Assembly: GCF_003339585.1 (NCBI RefSeq)
Contig: NZ_QPKF01000004.1
Span: 62,001 to 126,000, forward strand
Direction: 5' to 3'
Length of the DNA stretch: 64,000 nucleotides
Source of the DNA: Exiguobacterium sp. RIT594
GTDB lineage: Bacteria > Bacillota > Bacilli > Exiguobacteriales > Exiguobacteriaceae
Made by a program: the position numbers and the translations under genes. This document shows, piece after piece, positions 33,554 through 43,092 of this stretch. A model generated the notes under the pieces. That model saw nothing but the letters and a program-made list of their open reading frames with translations, was not told the origin of the DNA and did not search any database. Each line of letters starts with the position of its first letter. Position 1 is the first letter of the stretch.

Positions 33554-33582
33554 CCACTCACATACAAAAGGGGATCACTCAC

Positions 33583-34893
33583 ATGAAATTCAAAAAAACC
33601 AAAGTACTTGCAGCCGCATCAGTTCTGACATTATCGGCACTTCTCGCTGCTTGTGGCGGCGAAGATGAAAAACAAGCCACAACCAAAGACGGCAAAACGA
33701 TCATTTCCTGGTGGGGTTGGGCACCTCAGCCTGAAGCCGGTAAGGAAGTCGTCGATGCCTTCAATAAATCACAGGACAAATATGTCGTCGAATTCAAACG
33801 GTACAGTGAAGATTACGAAAAGCAACTTCAAGTCGCGATGTTATCTGGTAAGGGACCAGACATCATCGGCTTAAAAGAACCAATGATTCAACAATACAAA
33901 GACCGTGTCGTACCGGTCGATTCTTACATGGATAAAGCAGCCGGCAAAGGATGGAAAGATAAATTCGTTGAGCTCGGAATTGATCAAACGACGATTGACG
34001 GCAAACAATATGCAGTTCCAATCGGCTTTACAGGTCAAGCTTACTTGATGTACAACAAAACGATGCTTGATAAATACGGCGTGACGCCACCGAAAAACTA
34101 CAAAGAAACAGTCGATGCGGTCAAGAAGATCAAAGCGTCGGGCGATAAAGTCATTCCATTGATGCTCGGAGCAAAAGATGCCTGGATCGATATCGATGTT
34201 TACAACGTCTTAAGCCACCAGGTAGCACCGGGTTACATCCAAAAGGTCTTATCCGGCGAAGCGAAATGGACAGACGACGAGATGGTCAAGACAGCGCAAA
34301 TCTGGCAAGATCTGTTTGAAAAGAAAGTCTTCCAAGAAGGTGCACTCGGACTTGCGACATACAATGACGGGATGAACCAGTTCTTCGATAAAAAGGCAGC
34401 GATGTGGGTCATCGGTTCATGGGAAGCGCACTCGATGACGACAGCTGAGAAAAAAGACAAATGGAAAATCAAAGACGAGCTTGGCTTCACACCACTTCCA
34501 AACCTTGCAGGTGGAACAGAACAACCAATCATCGCATCGATCGACATGGCGCTTGCCGTCAACAAAGAATCAAAACAACAAGAAGGTGCAGCTGAATTCG
34601 TTGCCTTCATGAGCCAAGGTGAAGGACAGGAAGTCTACATGGGCGAGTTCGAAATGGCACCGGGAATCAAGGATGTCAAAATTGATTCAGACGCAGCCTT
34701 CACATCTGAAGGGGAAAAAGAGTCGTACAAAATGCTGAACGAAACACTTTCTAAAGCTGTAGCAAGCCGTGGTATTCGTGATACAAAACTTAACGATATC
34801 CTCGGTAAGGAACTTCAAAACATCGCGACGGGTCAAAATCCGAAAGAAGCACTCCAACGTGTTCAGGATGCAGCCGATCAATCGAAAAAATAA
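33583..34893 (+). CDS. ganS: Sugar ABC transporter substrate-binding lipoprotein (GanS/CycB-like)
   Basis: A 436-residue lipoprotein. The signal peptide ends in the lipobox LLAAC, so the mature protein is lipid-anchored at Cys28, followed by a family 1 extracellular solute-binding domain (SWWGWAPQPEAGKEVVDAFN, MLSGKGPDIIGLKEP). It should capture galacto-oligosaccharides for the two permeases downstream. The ATG at 33583 follows AAAAGGGG. A longer in-frame reading from 33550 would bury the signal peptide and was rejected. No ATPase gene is in the operon, so a shared MsmX-type ATPase from elsewhere is probably used. Confidence 0.85.
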   Translation: MKFKKTKVLAAASVLTLSALLAACGGEDEKQATTKDGKTIISWWGWAPQPEAGKEVVDAFNKSQDKYVVEFKRYSEDYEKQLQVAMLSGKGPDIIGLKEPMIQQYKDRVVPVDSYMDKAAGKGWKDKFVELGIDQTTIDGKQYAVPIGFTGQAYLMYNKTMLDKYGVTPPKNYKETVDAVKKIKASGDKVIPLMLGAKDAWIDIDVYNVLSHQVAPGYIQKVLSGEAKWTDDEMVKTAQIWQDLFEKKVFQEGALGLATYNDGMNQFFDKKAAMWVIGSWEAHSMTTAEKKDKWKIKDELGFTPLPNLAGGTEQPIIASIDMALAVNKESKQQEGAAEFVAFMSQGEGQEVYMGEFEMAPGIKDVKIDSDAAFTSEGEKESYKMLNETLSKAVASRGIRDTKLNDILGKELQNIATGQNPKEALQRVQDAADQSKK

Positions 34894-34905
34894 GAACGAT
34901 ACAGT

Positions 34906-34941
34906 GAAGTGGTGCGCCCTGCGTGCCACTTCCTGATTTTT
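34906..34941 (+). terminator. Hairpin between binding protein and permease genes (partial terminator)
   Basis: GAAGTGGTGCGC and GCGTGCCACTTC form a long stem (two wobbles) with a CCT loop, then CTGA and five T. It is placed where many sugar ABC operons lower permease levels relative to the binding protein. Confidence 0.65.
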
Positions 34942-34967
34942 AAGATCAAGAAAGTGGGGAAATCGTT

Positions 34968-35933
34968 ATGCAGACAGAGCAACAAGAATTGCCGATCAAA
35001 CCAAAAGCGGAAACGCTGAAACCAGCACCCCGTTCAAACGTTCCGAAAAAGAAAAGAAAAGGCAAAATGAAGCAAAACATGGTCGGTTGGGCGTTCGTCG
35101 GACCCATCGTCCTGTTTGTCGTCGCGTTTATCTATTACGGGATTTTCTATAACGCGTATAACTCCTTCTTCTCATGGGACGGAATTTCGTTTGATAAAGT
35201 CTTCGTCGGGTTTGAAAACTACGCGGAAATGTTCCGTGATCCGGATTTCTATCTCTCGCTTAAAAACACGTTCATCTTCACGATTTTAACGGTTACGATT
35301 CAAGCCTTTATCGGTCTTGTTCTCGCGTACTTCCTGCACACACAGGGACCGTTACGGACTGCCATGAAATCGGTCTTCTTCTTCCCGGTTGTCCTGAGTC
35401 CGGTTGTACTTGGTGCCGCTTTCTCGCAAATTTATGACTTCCAATTCGGTTACATCAACGAATTTCTCCGGGCAATCGGTCTCGGCAGCTTAGAACAAAA
35501 CTGGCTGGGTGATCCGGATATCGCGTTGTACTCGGTCATTGCCATCAACATCTTCCAATGGACAGGTTCATCGATGGTCATGTACTACATGGCGATGCTG
35601 ACGATTGAAAAAGAAATCTTTGAAGCCGCTAAAATCGATGGTGCCGGATTCTTCCGGACGCTCTGGAGTATCGTCTTCCCGAACTTAAAAGGAACGACAT
35701 TCACGTTATCGATTCTCGGTGTAATCGGTGGTCTGAAGACGTTTGACCTGGTCTGGATCACGACGGCCGGTGGCCCCGGTTCTTCAACGGAATTCATCTC
35801 GACGTACCTGTTCCGTAAATCGATGTTGCAACAAGAAGTCGGTTTTTCAAGTGCCGTTGCCATCATCTTGCTGACAATCGCTTTACTGATTACGTACATC
35901 CAGTTACGTGTTCAAAAGAAAATGGATAACTAA
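34968..35933 (+). CDS. ganP: Sugar ABC transporter permease (GanP-like)
   Basis: A 321-residue MalF-type permease with six membrane helices after a basic 45-residue cytoplasmic N-terminus. The ATPase-contact EAA loop is EAAKIDGAGFFRTLWSIVFP. It forms the channel together with the next gene's product. The ATG at 34968 follows GTGGGGA. The second permease gene starts 14 bases after its stop. Confidence 0.88.
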   Translation: MQTEQQELPIKPKAETLKPAPRSNVPKKKRKGKMKQNMVGWAFVGPIVLFVVAFIYYGIFYNAYNSFFSWDGISFDKVFVGFENYAEMFRDPDFYLSLKNTFIFTILTVTIQAFIGLVLAYFLHTQGPLRTAMKSVFFFPVVLSPVVLGAAFSQIYDFQFGYINEFLRAIGLGSLEQNWLGDPDIALYSVIAINIFQWTGSSMVMYYMAMLTIEKEIFEAAKIDGAGFFRTLWSIVFPNLKGTTFTLSILGVIGGLKTFDLVWITTAGGPGSSTEFISTYLFRKSMLQQEVGFSSAVAIILLTIALLITYIQLRVQKKMDN

Positions 35934-35946
35934 GGAGGAACGTCCC

Positions 35947-36732
35947 ATGAATGTAGAATCTAAAAAAAGCCGTTGGGTAATCAACCTCGTCCTGATGCTT
36001 GCTTCGATCGTCTGGCTGTTTCCGATCTTTGTCATGTTCAAGGAGAGCTTACGTGTCAACGGATTTGAAAACTATATCGCCACACTGCAAAACCCGAACT
36101 TCCCGACGTTCGTCTTTAACAGTTTCTTCGTCGCCTTCTTCATGATCATCATCTCGATCACGATTCTCGCGTTTGCCGCATTCGCGTTTTCAAAACTCGA
36201 ATTCGCCGGAAAACGTCTGCTGTTCAACATGGTACTCGCCGGTCTGATGTTACCGGTCGCTTCGATGATTGTGCCGCTGTTCTTCACGTTACGTTCGTTT
36301 GACGGTCTCAACAACCACTGGGGTTTGATCGGGGCAGAAGTTGCCTTCTTCCTCCCGTTCGGTTTAATGCTGATCAAAGGATATTTTGACGAATTGCCAA
36401 ACGAATTAATGGAAGCCGCGTACATTGACGGCGCAACGATTCTTGAAGTCTTCTTCAAAGTCATGTTGCCGCTCGCGAAACCGGCTCTTGCAACAGCATT
36501 GATCTATGCGTTCCTCAACTCGTGGAATGAGTATTTGATGGTCCTGACGTTCATGACGGATCCGGCTTATCAAACGGTTACGATGGCACCAAGCTTCTTC
36601 AAAGATGCACTCGGCGGTGACCCGGGGAAAATCTATGCGTCACTCGTCTTAATCAGTTTACCGACAATGGTCTTCTATATCTTCTTCCAACGTTTCTTCC
36701 AAAAAGGAATGACGGCAGGTGCAGTAAAATAA
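35947..36732 (+). CDS. ganQ: Sugar ABC transporter permease (GanQ-like)
   Basis: A 261-residue MalG-type permease with about six membrane helices and the EAA loop EAAYIDGATILEVFFKVMLP. It pairs with the preceding permease. The ATG at 35947 follows AAGGAGG at about six bases. An earlier in-frame start at 35908 lies inside the previous gene and was rejected. Confidence 0.88.
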   Translation: MNVESKKSRWVINLVLMLASIVWLFPIFVMFKESLRVNGFENYIATLQNPNFPTFVFNSFFVAFFMIIISITILAFAAFAFSKLEFAGKRLLFNMVLAGLMLPVASMIVPLFFTLRSFDGLNNHWGLIGAEVAFFLPFGLMLIKGYFDELPNELMEAAYIDGATILEVFFKVMLPLAKPALATALIYAFLNSWNEYLMVLTFMTDPAYQTVTMAPSFFKDALGGDPGKIYASLVLISLPTMVFYIFFQRFFQKGMTAGAVK

Positions 36733-36757
36733 TTTGTTTTCAGTCAGGGGGAGCACA

Positions 36758-38752
36758 ATGTATTTAGGCGTCGATTATTACCCGGAACAAACTCCACGTG
36801 CGTTATGGGAGGAAGATTTCCGTTTGATGAAAGAACTTGGTGTCAACGTCGTCCGGTTGGCGGAATTCGCCTGGACGATGATGGAGCCGGAAGAAGGAGT
36901 TTACGATTTCCGCTTTTGGGACGATATCATCGAACGCTTGAGTGCCGCCGGTTTTGATATCGTCCTCGGGACACCGACGGCGACACCGCCGGCATGGATG
37001 TGTCACAAGTATCCGGAGATTCTTCCGGCAGACGAGCATGGCGTGACAATCAGCTTCGGAGCCCGTCGTCACTACACGGTTCACAGTGAAACATATCAAA
37101 AGTTTTCGGTTGCCATTACGACTGAAATGGCGAAACGGTACGGAAAACATCCGCGTGTCATCGGTTGGCAGACGGACAACGAATACGGTCATGAAAAGTC
37201 CGACCGTTCATACAGTGACGTCGACCGGGCTGCATTCCAGGTATGGCTGAAAAACCGCTACGAGACGCTTGACGCGTTAAATGAAACATGGGGAACCGTC
37301 TTCTGGAGTCAGACCTATACGGCATGGGAGCAAATCCCGGTGCCGCGGAAAGTCTACCAGGAACATAACCCGTCGTTACTCGTCGACTTCGACCGCTTCT
37401 GTGCCGACGGATATAACCACTACAACAAACTGCAAGTCGATGCACTCCGGGAACATATTCATCCGGACGCCTTCATTACACATAACCTCGTTTACAGTGA
37501 CATGGCCGTCAATCAACAGCAGATGGCACAGGATCTCGATTATGTCGCCTTTGATAACTATCCGGTCTGGGGTGGTTTGCCGGAACCGAACCGTTTCGAG
37601 AAGATGGCGAGCGATCATGACCTTTGCCGCTCCTCAAAACAAGGGAAAGGCTTTTGGGTGATGGAGCAGCTCAGCGGAGCGCAAGGCTGGAGTAAAATCG
37701 GTTACTTGCCGCGCCCGGGACATATCCGGTTGTGGACGTATCAGGCTGTCGCGCGCGGTGCCGAAGCGATCGTCTATTTCCGCTTCCGGGCTGCCTTGTT
37801 CGGGACGGAAGAATTTTGCCACGGTATCATCGATCACGATGGAAAACCAAAACGCAAATTCAACGAAGTCAAACAGATCATGACCGAACTCAATACGTTT
37901 GGTGACGAGATCAATGCGAGCAGCTATCAAGCAGAAGTCGGCGTCTATTTTGATCAGGAAAATGTCTGGGCCTGGACACATCAACCGCACAGCGATGCGT
38001 TTGATTTCCGGACTGAGTTCGTCCGGTTCTACGGCGGTGCCGTCCGTCGTCAAGCATCGACGGATATCGTGTTCCCGGGCGACCGCCTCGATCAATATAA
38101 ATTAATCATCGTTCCGCTGTATTTCCTGACGAATCCAACATTTGACCAAGCACTGATTGATTACATGGAGCAGGGCGGACACGTCATCTTCACGTACCGG
38201 ACCGGCGTCAAGGACCCGCATAACAATGTCTTGCCGTTAACGTTACCAGGGAAGTTCGCACCGTATGCAGGAATCGAAATCGATGAGTACGAATCGTTGC
38301 AGGCTGTACAGGAAAACCGGATTGAAGGCATCGGAGCATTCGCCGGACACGGTTCACCGGCCCGGCTCTGGTGTGACTTGATTACACCGACGACAGCTGA
38401 ACCACTTGCTGTCTACCGCGATACGTTTTATGACGGCGTTGCTGCCGTGACACGCAACGAATACAAAGGAACGATTACCTATATCGGCGCATCGATCGAC
38501 GATGCGATGATCGATACGATTTACCGGCAAGCGTTTCTCGATGCTGGTGTTCAGACGTTTGAAGCACCGGATCAAGTCGAGGTCGTCCGCCGTCACGGGG
38601 AGACACGCGATTTCGTCTTCCTGATGAACCACGATACGAAAGCAAGCCGGGACGTTGTGCTCGATGCTGCCTATAAAGAGTTGAATACGAACGAGACATA
38701 TAGTGGAACAGTGACACTCGCCCCGCTCGAGACGCTGATTCTGACAACGTAA
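36758..38752 (+). CDS. ganA: GH42 beta-galactosidase (GanA-like)
   Basis: A 664-residue intracellular enzyme with no signal peptide. Family 42 features are YLGVDYYPEQTPRALWEEDF at the start, the acid/base Glu142 in WQTDNEYGHE, and the nucleophile Glu303 in VMEQLSGAQGW, followed by a trimerisation-type middle domain and a small beta domain. It cleaves beta-galactosidic bonds, probably in galacto-oligosaccharides imported by the ABC system. AGGGGGAG precedes the ATG at 36758. The same order of importer then GH42 enzyme is found in the B. subtilis gan operon (from memory). Confidence 0.93.
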   Translation: MYLGVDYYPEQTPRALWEEDFRLMKELGVNVVRLAEFAWTMMEPEEGVYDFRFWDDIIERLSAAGFDIVLGTPTATPPAWMCHKYPEILPADEHGVTISFGARRHYTVHSETYQKFSVAITTEMAKRYGKHPRVIGWQTDNEYGHEKSDRSYSDVDRAAFQVWLKNRYETLDALNETWGTVFWSQTYTAWEQIPVPRKVYQEHNPSLLVDFDRFCADGYNHYNKLQVDALREHIHPDAFITHNLVYSDMAVNQQQMAQDLDYVAFDNYPVWGGLPEPNRFEKMASDHDLCRSSKQGKGFWVMEQLSGAQGWSKIGYLPRPGHIRLWTYQAVARGAEAIVYFRFRAALFGTEEFCHGIIDHDGKPKRKFNEVKQIMTELNTFGDEINASSYQAEVGVYFDQENVWAWTHQPHSDAFDFRTEFVRFYGGAVRRQASTDIVFPGDRLDQYKLIIVPLYFLTNPTFDQALIDYMEQGGHVIFTYRTGVKDPHNNVLPLTLPGKFAPYAGIEIDEYESLQAVQENRIEGIGAFAGHGSPARLWCDLITPTTAEPLAVYRDTFYDGVAAVTRNEYKGTITYIGASIDDAMIDTIYRQAFLDAGVQTFEAPDQVEVVRRHGETRDFVFLMNHDTKASRDVVLDAAYKELNTNETYSGTVTLAPLETLILTT

Positions 38753-38766
38753 GGAGGAGAACGACC

Positions 38767-40899
38767 ATGGCCATTCTTGAACTGCCGAATCAGCGGTTCG
38801 TCCTCGAAGGACAACACGTCGCGCATGTCGTGACGATCGGACAGCACGGTAAAGTGTTGCATACGTATTTTGGAGCACGTCTGCCGTATCCATCCGACTA
38901 TGAAGCCTTACCGAATCCGGTTCTTGCACACAGCTCATTTGAATCACCAGATGGTGTCGCAGTCTACGACTTCATTCCGTTTGGTGAGATGGTCTACACG
39001 GAACCGACTTTAAAATCAGAACGGGAGGACGGACAACGAATCAGTCAGTTCGTTTTTGAACGCGCCGAACAATCCGACAGTGGATTGACGTTATGGTTGT
39101 TTGATTCGTTACAAGAACTCCGGGTCGGCATCAAATACGACCTGTACGAAGCGTACGATATGATCGGACGGTCGCTCGTGATTGAAAATACCGGAACACA
39201 ACCGGTCCGGTTGACGACAGCCCAATCCTTTGCGATGGGAATTCTGCAACGACCGAACTTGAACGTGCACCACTTCACCGGGACATGGACAGGCGAATTC
39301 CAAAAACAGGTAACGCCACTAACGCCGGGACGTAAGACGATTGATAGCCGGCGGGGTGTGACAAGTCACCAGGCGAATCCCTGGTTTGCACTTGAAGAAG
39401 GGGCAACCGAATCAACCGGGGAAGTCATTTACGGACATTTTGCCTATTCCGGTAACTGGTCGATGCACTTCGAGCAGGATGCCTTTGGATTCGTTCAAGT
39501 GTCCGGCGGGATGAATGCGTTTGATTTCAGCTGGAAACTCGAATCCGGTCAACATCTTACGACACCGGACTTTTATATCGGGTATGCGGCAGACGGCTTT
39601 TCCGGGATGAGTGCCCGGGCGCATGATTTCCAGCGTGACATCATCATGCCGGAATCAGACCGGAACAAGGTCCGGCCCGTCCTCTACAATTCCTGGGAAG
39701 CGACCTATTTTGACGTGACTGAACACGGACAACGGGCGCTCGTCGACCAGGCTGCGGCGATTGGTTGCGAACTGTTCGTCGTCGATGATGGCTGGTTCGG
39801 TGAACGAAACTCCGATCAGGCCGGTCTTGGTGACTGGGTCGTCAATCCGGAAAAATTTCCGAACGGTTTAACCCCGTTGATTGAGTACGTGAAACAACAA
39901 AACATGCAGTTTGGTTTATGGGTCGAACCGGAAATGGTGAATCCCGATTCAAACCTTTACCGGACGCATCCCGATTGGATTTACCATAGTCCCGGTGCAC
40001 ACCGGACGACATCACGCAATCAGTTTGTTCTGAACCTTGGTTTACCGCAAGTCGAACAATTCGTGTTTGAGATGATGGATGAGTTGCTTGAGACACACGC
40101 GATTGATTACATCAAATGGGACATGAACCGTGCTTTTTCAGAACCGGGTCTAAAAGACGCTACACCGGCAGTACAACAGGAATTATGGAAGCGTCATGTC
40201 GATGCCTTGTACCGGATCTTTGACGAGTTGCGGACACGTCACCCGGAAGTGGATTTTGAAGCTTGTGCCGGAGGCGGCGGAAGAATTGATCTTGGAATTC
40301 TCAAACGGACGGAACAGGTCTGGACGAGTGATAACACGGATCCACTGGACCGGTTGACGATCCAACATGATTTCTCGTTTGCCTATAATGCGAAAATGAT
40401 GAGTTGTTGGGTGACGGATGGTCCGAACTGGCTGAACGGCCGGAACTTACCGCTTGCGACACGCTTCGTCTCATCGATGCAAGGAACACTTGGCATCGGC
40501 GGCAACTTAAGCGAATGGACAGCGGAAGAGTTAACGGAAGCAACCGAGTGGATTGCGACGTATAAAACAATTCGGGAAACTGTTCAATTCGGACGTCAGT
40601 ACCGGTTGTCGGCAGACCGCGTGGCGGCTTCCCTCATGCAATATACGTCAAACGATCAAACGGTTGTCCTGGCGGTAGCGCCGATGCGTCAGCACGGCTC
40701 AAACCAGTACCACTTCCGTCTGAACGGACTTGAGAAGACAGGTTTGTATCAGGTCGACGGGCTTCAGCTCAGCGGTGCCTACTTGATGCAACAAGGATTG
40801 ACGATTACTTATACGACAGATTATGAAGCCCGTTGTCTACACATTCAGCCGGTTCACCGCAGCCTTCCTACTTCAGAGTCAAAGGAGCCGATCGCATGA
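38767..40899 (+). CDS. GH36 alpha-galactosidase
   Basis: A 710-residue family 36 enzyme. The nucleophile is Asp452 in IKWDMNRAFSEPG and the acid/base is Asp522 in TSDNTDPLDR. WNSWEATYFDV-type and ACAGGGGRIDLG motifs also fit. It removes alpha-linked galactose from melibiose, raffinose-type sugars or galactomannan fragments in the cytoplasm. AAGGAGGAG precedes the ATG. Its stop overlaps the galK start in ATGA, so the two are translationally coupled, and the released galactose goes straight to galactokinase. Confidence 0.93.
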   Translation: MAILELPNQRFVLEGQHVAHVVTIGQHGKVLHTYFGARLPYPSDYEALPNPVLAHSSFESPDGVAVYDFIPFGEMVYTEPTLKSEREDGQRISQFVFERAEQSDSGLTLWLFDSLQELRVGIKYDLYEAYDMIGRSLVIENTGTQPVRLTTAQSFAMGILQRPNLNVHHFTGTWTGEFQKQVTPLTPGRKTIDSRRGVTSHQANPWFALEEGATESTGEVIYGHFAYSGNWSMHFEQDAFGFVQVSGGMNAFDFSWKLESGQHLTTPDFYIGYAADGFSGMSARAHDFQRDIIMPESDRNKVRPVLYNSWEATYFDVTEHGQRALVDQAAAIGCELFVVDDGWFGERNSDQAGLGDWVVNPEKFPNGLTPLIEYVKQQNMQFGLWVEPEMVNPDSNLYRTHPDWIYHSPGAHRTTSRNQFVLNLGLPQVEQFVFEMMDELLETHAIDYIKWDMNRAFSEPGLKDATPAVQQELWKRHVDALYRIFDELRTRHPEVDFEACAGGGGRIDLGILKRTEQVWTSDNTDPLDRLTIQHDFSFAYNAKMMSCWVTDGPNWLNGRNLPLATRFVSSMQGTLGIGGNLSEWTAEELTEATEWIATYKTIRETVQFGRQYRLSADRVAASLMQYTSNDQTVVLAVAPMRQHGSNQYHFRLNGLEKTGLYQVDGLQLSGAYLMQQGLTITYTTDYEARCLHIQPVHRSLPTSESKEPIA

Positions 40900-42068
40900 C
40901 AGACCAGACATTAGAACAGATTTTTGAACAACAATTCGGTCAACCGTCGACCCACCGCTTTTTTGCACCGGGCCGGATCAACTTGATCGGAGAACATACA
41001 GACTACAATGGTGGACATGTCTTTCCGTGTGCTTTGACGCTTGGAACGCATGCGGTTTCCCGCAAGCGCGATGATGCGGTCTTCCGGTTTTATTCGCTGA
41101 ACTTTGAAGCTGACGGTATCATCGAAGTCGCAGGGGATGACTTGACACATCAATCTGCCGATGGCTGGGCCAACTATGCCAAAGGAATGATTCATGTCTT
41201 ACGGGAAGCCGGTTACCGGATTGATACAGGGTGCGATATTTTAATCAAAGGTGATATCCCGAACGGTGCCGGACTGTCTTCGTCCGCGTCACTCGAACTC
41301 GTCATCGGTGTCTTACTCGATAAACTTTACGATCTGAATATCGACCGGATCGAACTCGTTAAATACGGTCAACAGGTTGAAAATCACTACATCGGTGTCA
41401 ACAGCGGCATCATGGACCAATTTGCCATCGGGATGGGCAAAGCGGGATCCGGTCTGTTACTGGATTGTGAGACACTTGACTATACGTATGCTCCGCTCGA
41501 TTTATCCGGCTATACGATCATCATCATGAATACGAATAAGCGCCGTGAGCTGGCCGATTCGAAATACAACGAACGCCGCTCGGAATGTGAAGCGGCGCTC
41601 GCTTATCTGCAACAGTACCGTCCGTACGCTTCACTCGGTCAATGGTCGATGGATGAATTCGAAACGGTTTCGTTTGAGAACGAACGGTTGCAACGGCGGG
41701 CACGTCACGCGATTTCCGAAAATGAGCGGACGTTGCAGGCACTCGATGCTCTAAAAGAAGAGAGACTAGAAGCATTCGGTCAACTGATGAATGCTTCCCA
41801 CCGTTCGTTACGGATTGATTATGAAGTAACGGGGAAAGAACTGGATACATTGGTCGAAGCGGCGTGGGCGCAACCGGGAGTTCTCGGTGCCCGGATGACA
41901 GGTGCCGGTTTTGGCGGCTGCGCGATTGCGATCGTCGAAGACGAAACGATCGAGGCATTCATGACGGAAGTCGGTCAAACGTACGAGACGACAATCGGTT
42001 ATCCGGCATCGTTCTATACGGCAACAGTTGGTGATGGAGCACGAGAAGTCGAACAGGAGGTCATTTAA
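40896..42068 (+). CDS. galK: Galactokinase
   Basis: A 390-residue GHMP kinase. The galactokinase signature GRINLIGEHTDYNGGHVFP is near residue 25, the ATP-binding PNGAGLSSSASLE near 120, and the third GHMP motif GARMTGAGFGGCAIA late. It phosphorylates galactose to galactose-1-phosphate, the first Leloir step. The ATG at 40896 overlaps the alpha-galactosidase stop. An in-frame ATG at 40833 inside that gene was rejected. AAAGGAG lies upstream. Confidence 0.95.
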   Translation: MTDQTLEQIFEQQFGQPSTHRFFAPGRINLIGEHTDYNGGHVFPCALTLGTHAVSRKRDDAVFRFYSLNFEADGIIEVAGDDLTHQSADGWANYAKGMIHVLREAGYRIDTGCDILIKGDIPNGAGLSSSASLELVIGVLLDKLYDLNIDRIELVKYGQQVENHYIGVNSGIMDQFAIGMGKAGSGLLLDCETLDYTYAPLDLSGYTIIIMNTNKRRELADSKYNERRSECEAALAYLQQYRPYASLGQWSMDEFETVSFENERLQRRARHAISENERTLQALDALKEERLEAFGQLMNASHRSLRIDYEVTGKELDTLVEAAWAQPGVLGARMTGAGFGGCAIAIVEDETIEAFMTEVGQTYETTIGYPASFYTATVGDGAREVEQEVI

Positions 42069-43067
42069 ATGGCAGTACTCGTAGTAGGTGGAGCAGGTTA
42101 TATCGGATCACATGCAGTCTATCAACTGGTGGATGCCGGTCAGGATGTCGTCGTGGTCGATCATTTAAAGTCGGGTCACCGGGAAGCCGTTCATCCGAAA
42201 GCCCGTTTTTACGAAGGGGATATCCGGGATCGTGCCTTCCTTGACACCGTGTTTGAGACGGAAACAATCGATCAGGTCGTTCATTTTGCAGCTTTCTCGT
42301 TAGTCGGGGAATCGATGGAGCATCCGCTCGCTTATTTCGACAACAACGTCTACGGCACACAAGTGTTGCTTGAAGCGATGATGGCGCATGATGTGAAGCA
42401 GATTGTCTTCTCATCCACCGCGGCCACATACGGCGAGCAGGAACAGATGCCGATTCTTGAGACGGCAACGACGAACCCGACAAACGCCTACGGTGAAACG
42501 AAACTGATGATGGAGAAGATGATGCGTTGGTGTGAAACCGCTTACGGTCTCCAGTATGTGGCGCTCCGTTACTTTAACGTTGCCGGCGCACGTGCAACGG
42601 GTGAAATCGGAGAAGATCACACACCGGAAACCCATTTAGTGCCGCTTGTCCTCGAAGTCGCCAACGGGCAACGGCCGATGATTTCGATTTACGGCGATGA
42701 TTATGCGACGGAAGACGGCACGTGTATCCGCGACTATATCCATGTGGAGGATTTAATCGATGCCCATCTGCTTGCGCTGGAGTATTTAAAGCAGGGCAAC
42801 ACGAGTGATGTCTTTAATCTCGGTTCAAGCCGCGGCTTTTCGGTCCGGGAAATCATCGAAGCTGCCCGCCGCGTGACGGGACATGCGATTCCGGAACAAG
42901 TTGTCGCACGACGTGCCGGAGATCCGAGTACATTGATTGCCGGATCCGATAAAGCCAAAACGATTTTAGGCTGGACACCAAGCCGGACGGAGATCGATAC
43001 CATCATTCAAGATGCATGGCGCTGGCACGAACAGCGTCCGCAAGGTTACAAAACACCTGTACGGTAA
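42069..43067 (+). CDS. galE: UDP-glucose 4-epimerase
   Basis: A 332-residue short-chain dehydrogenase-type epimerase. It has the NAD-binding [14 protein letters not shown], the catalytic serine in [10 protein letters not shown], and the YxxxK pair in [11 protein letters not shown]. It interconverts UDP-galactose and UDP-glucose. Its ATG directly abuts the galK stop, with AGGAGG located inside the end of galK. Confidence 0.95.
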   Translation: MAVLVVGGAGYIGSHAVYQLVDAGQDVVVVDHLKSGHREAVHPKARFYEGDIRDRAFLDTVFETETIDQVVHFAAFSLVGESMEHPLAYFDNNVYGTQVLLEAMMAHDVKQIVFSSTAATYGEQEQMPILETATTNPTNAYGETKLMMEKMMRWCETAYGLQYVALRYFNVAGARATGEIGEDHTPETHLVPLVLEVANGQRPMISIYGDDYATEDGTCIRDYIHVEDLIDAHLLALEYLKQGNTSDVFNLGSSRGFSVREIIEAARRVTGHAIPEQVVARRAGDPSTLIAGSDKAKTILGWTPSRTEIDTIIQDAWRWHEQRPQGYKTPVR

Positions 43068-43092
43068 AGAGAGAGTTAGGAGAGTGAAGGCG

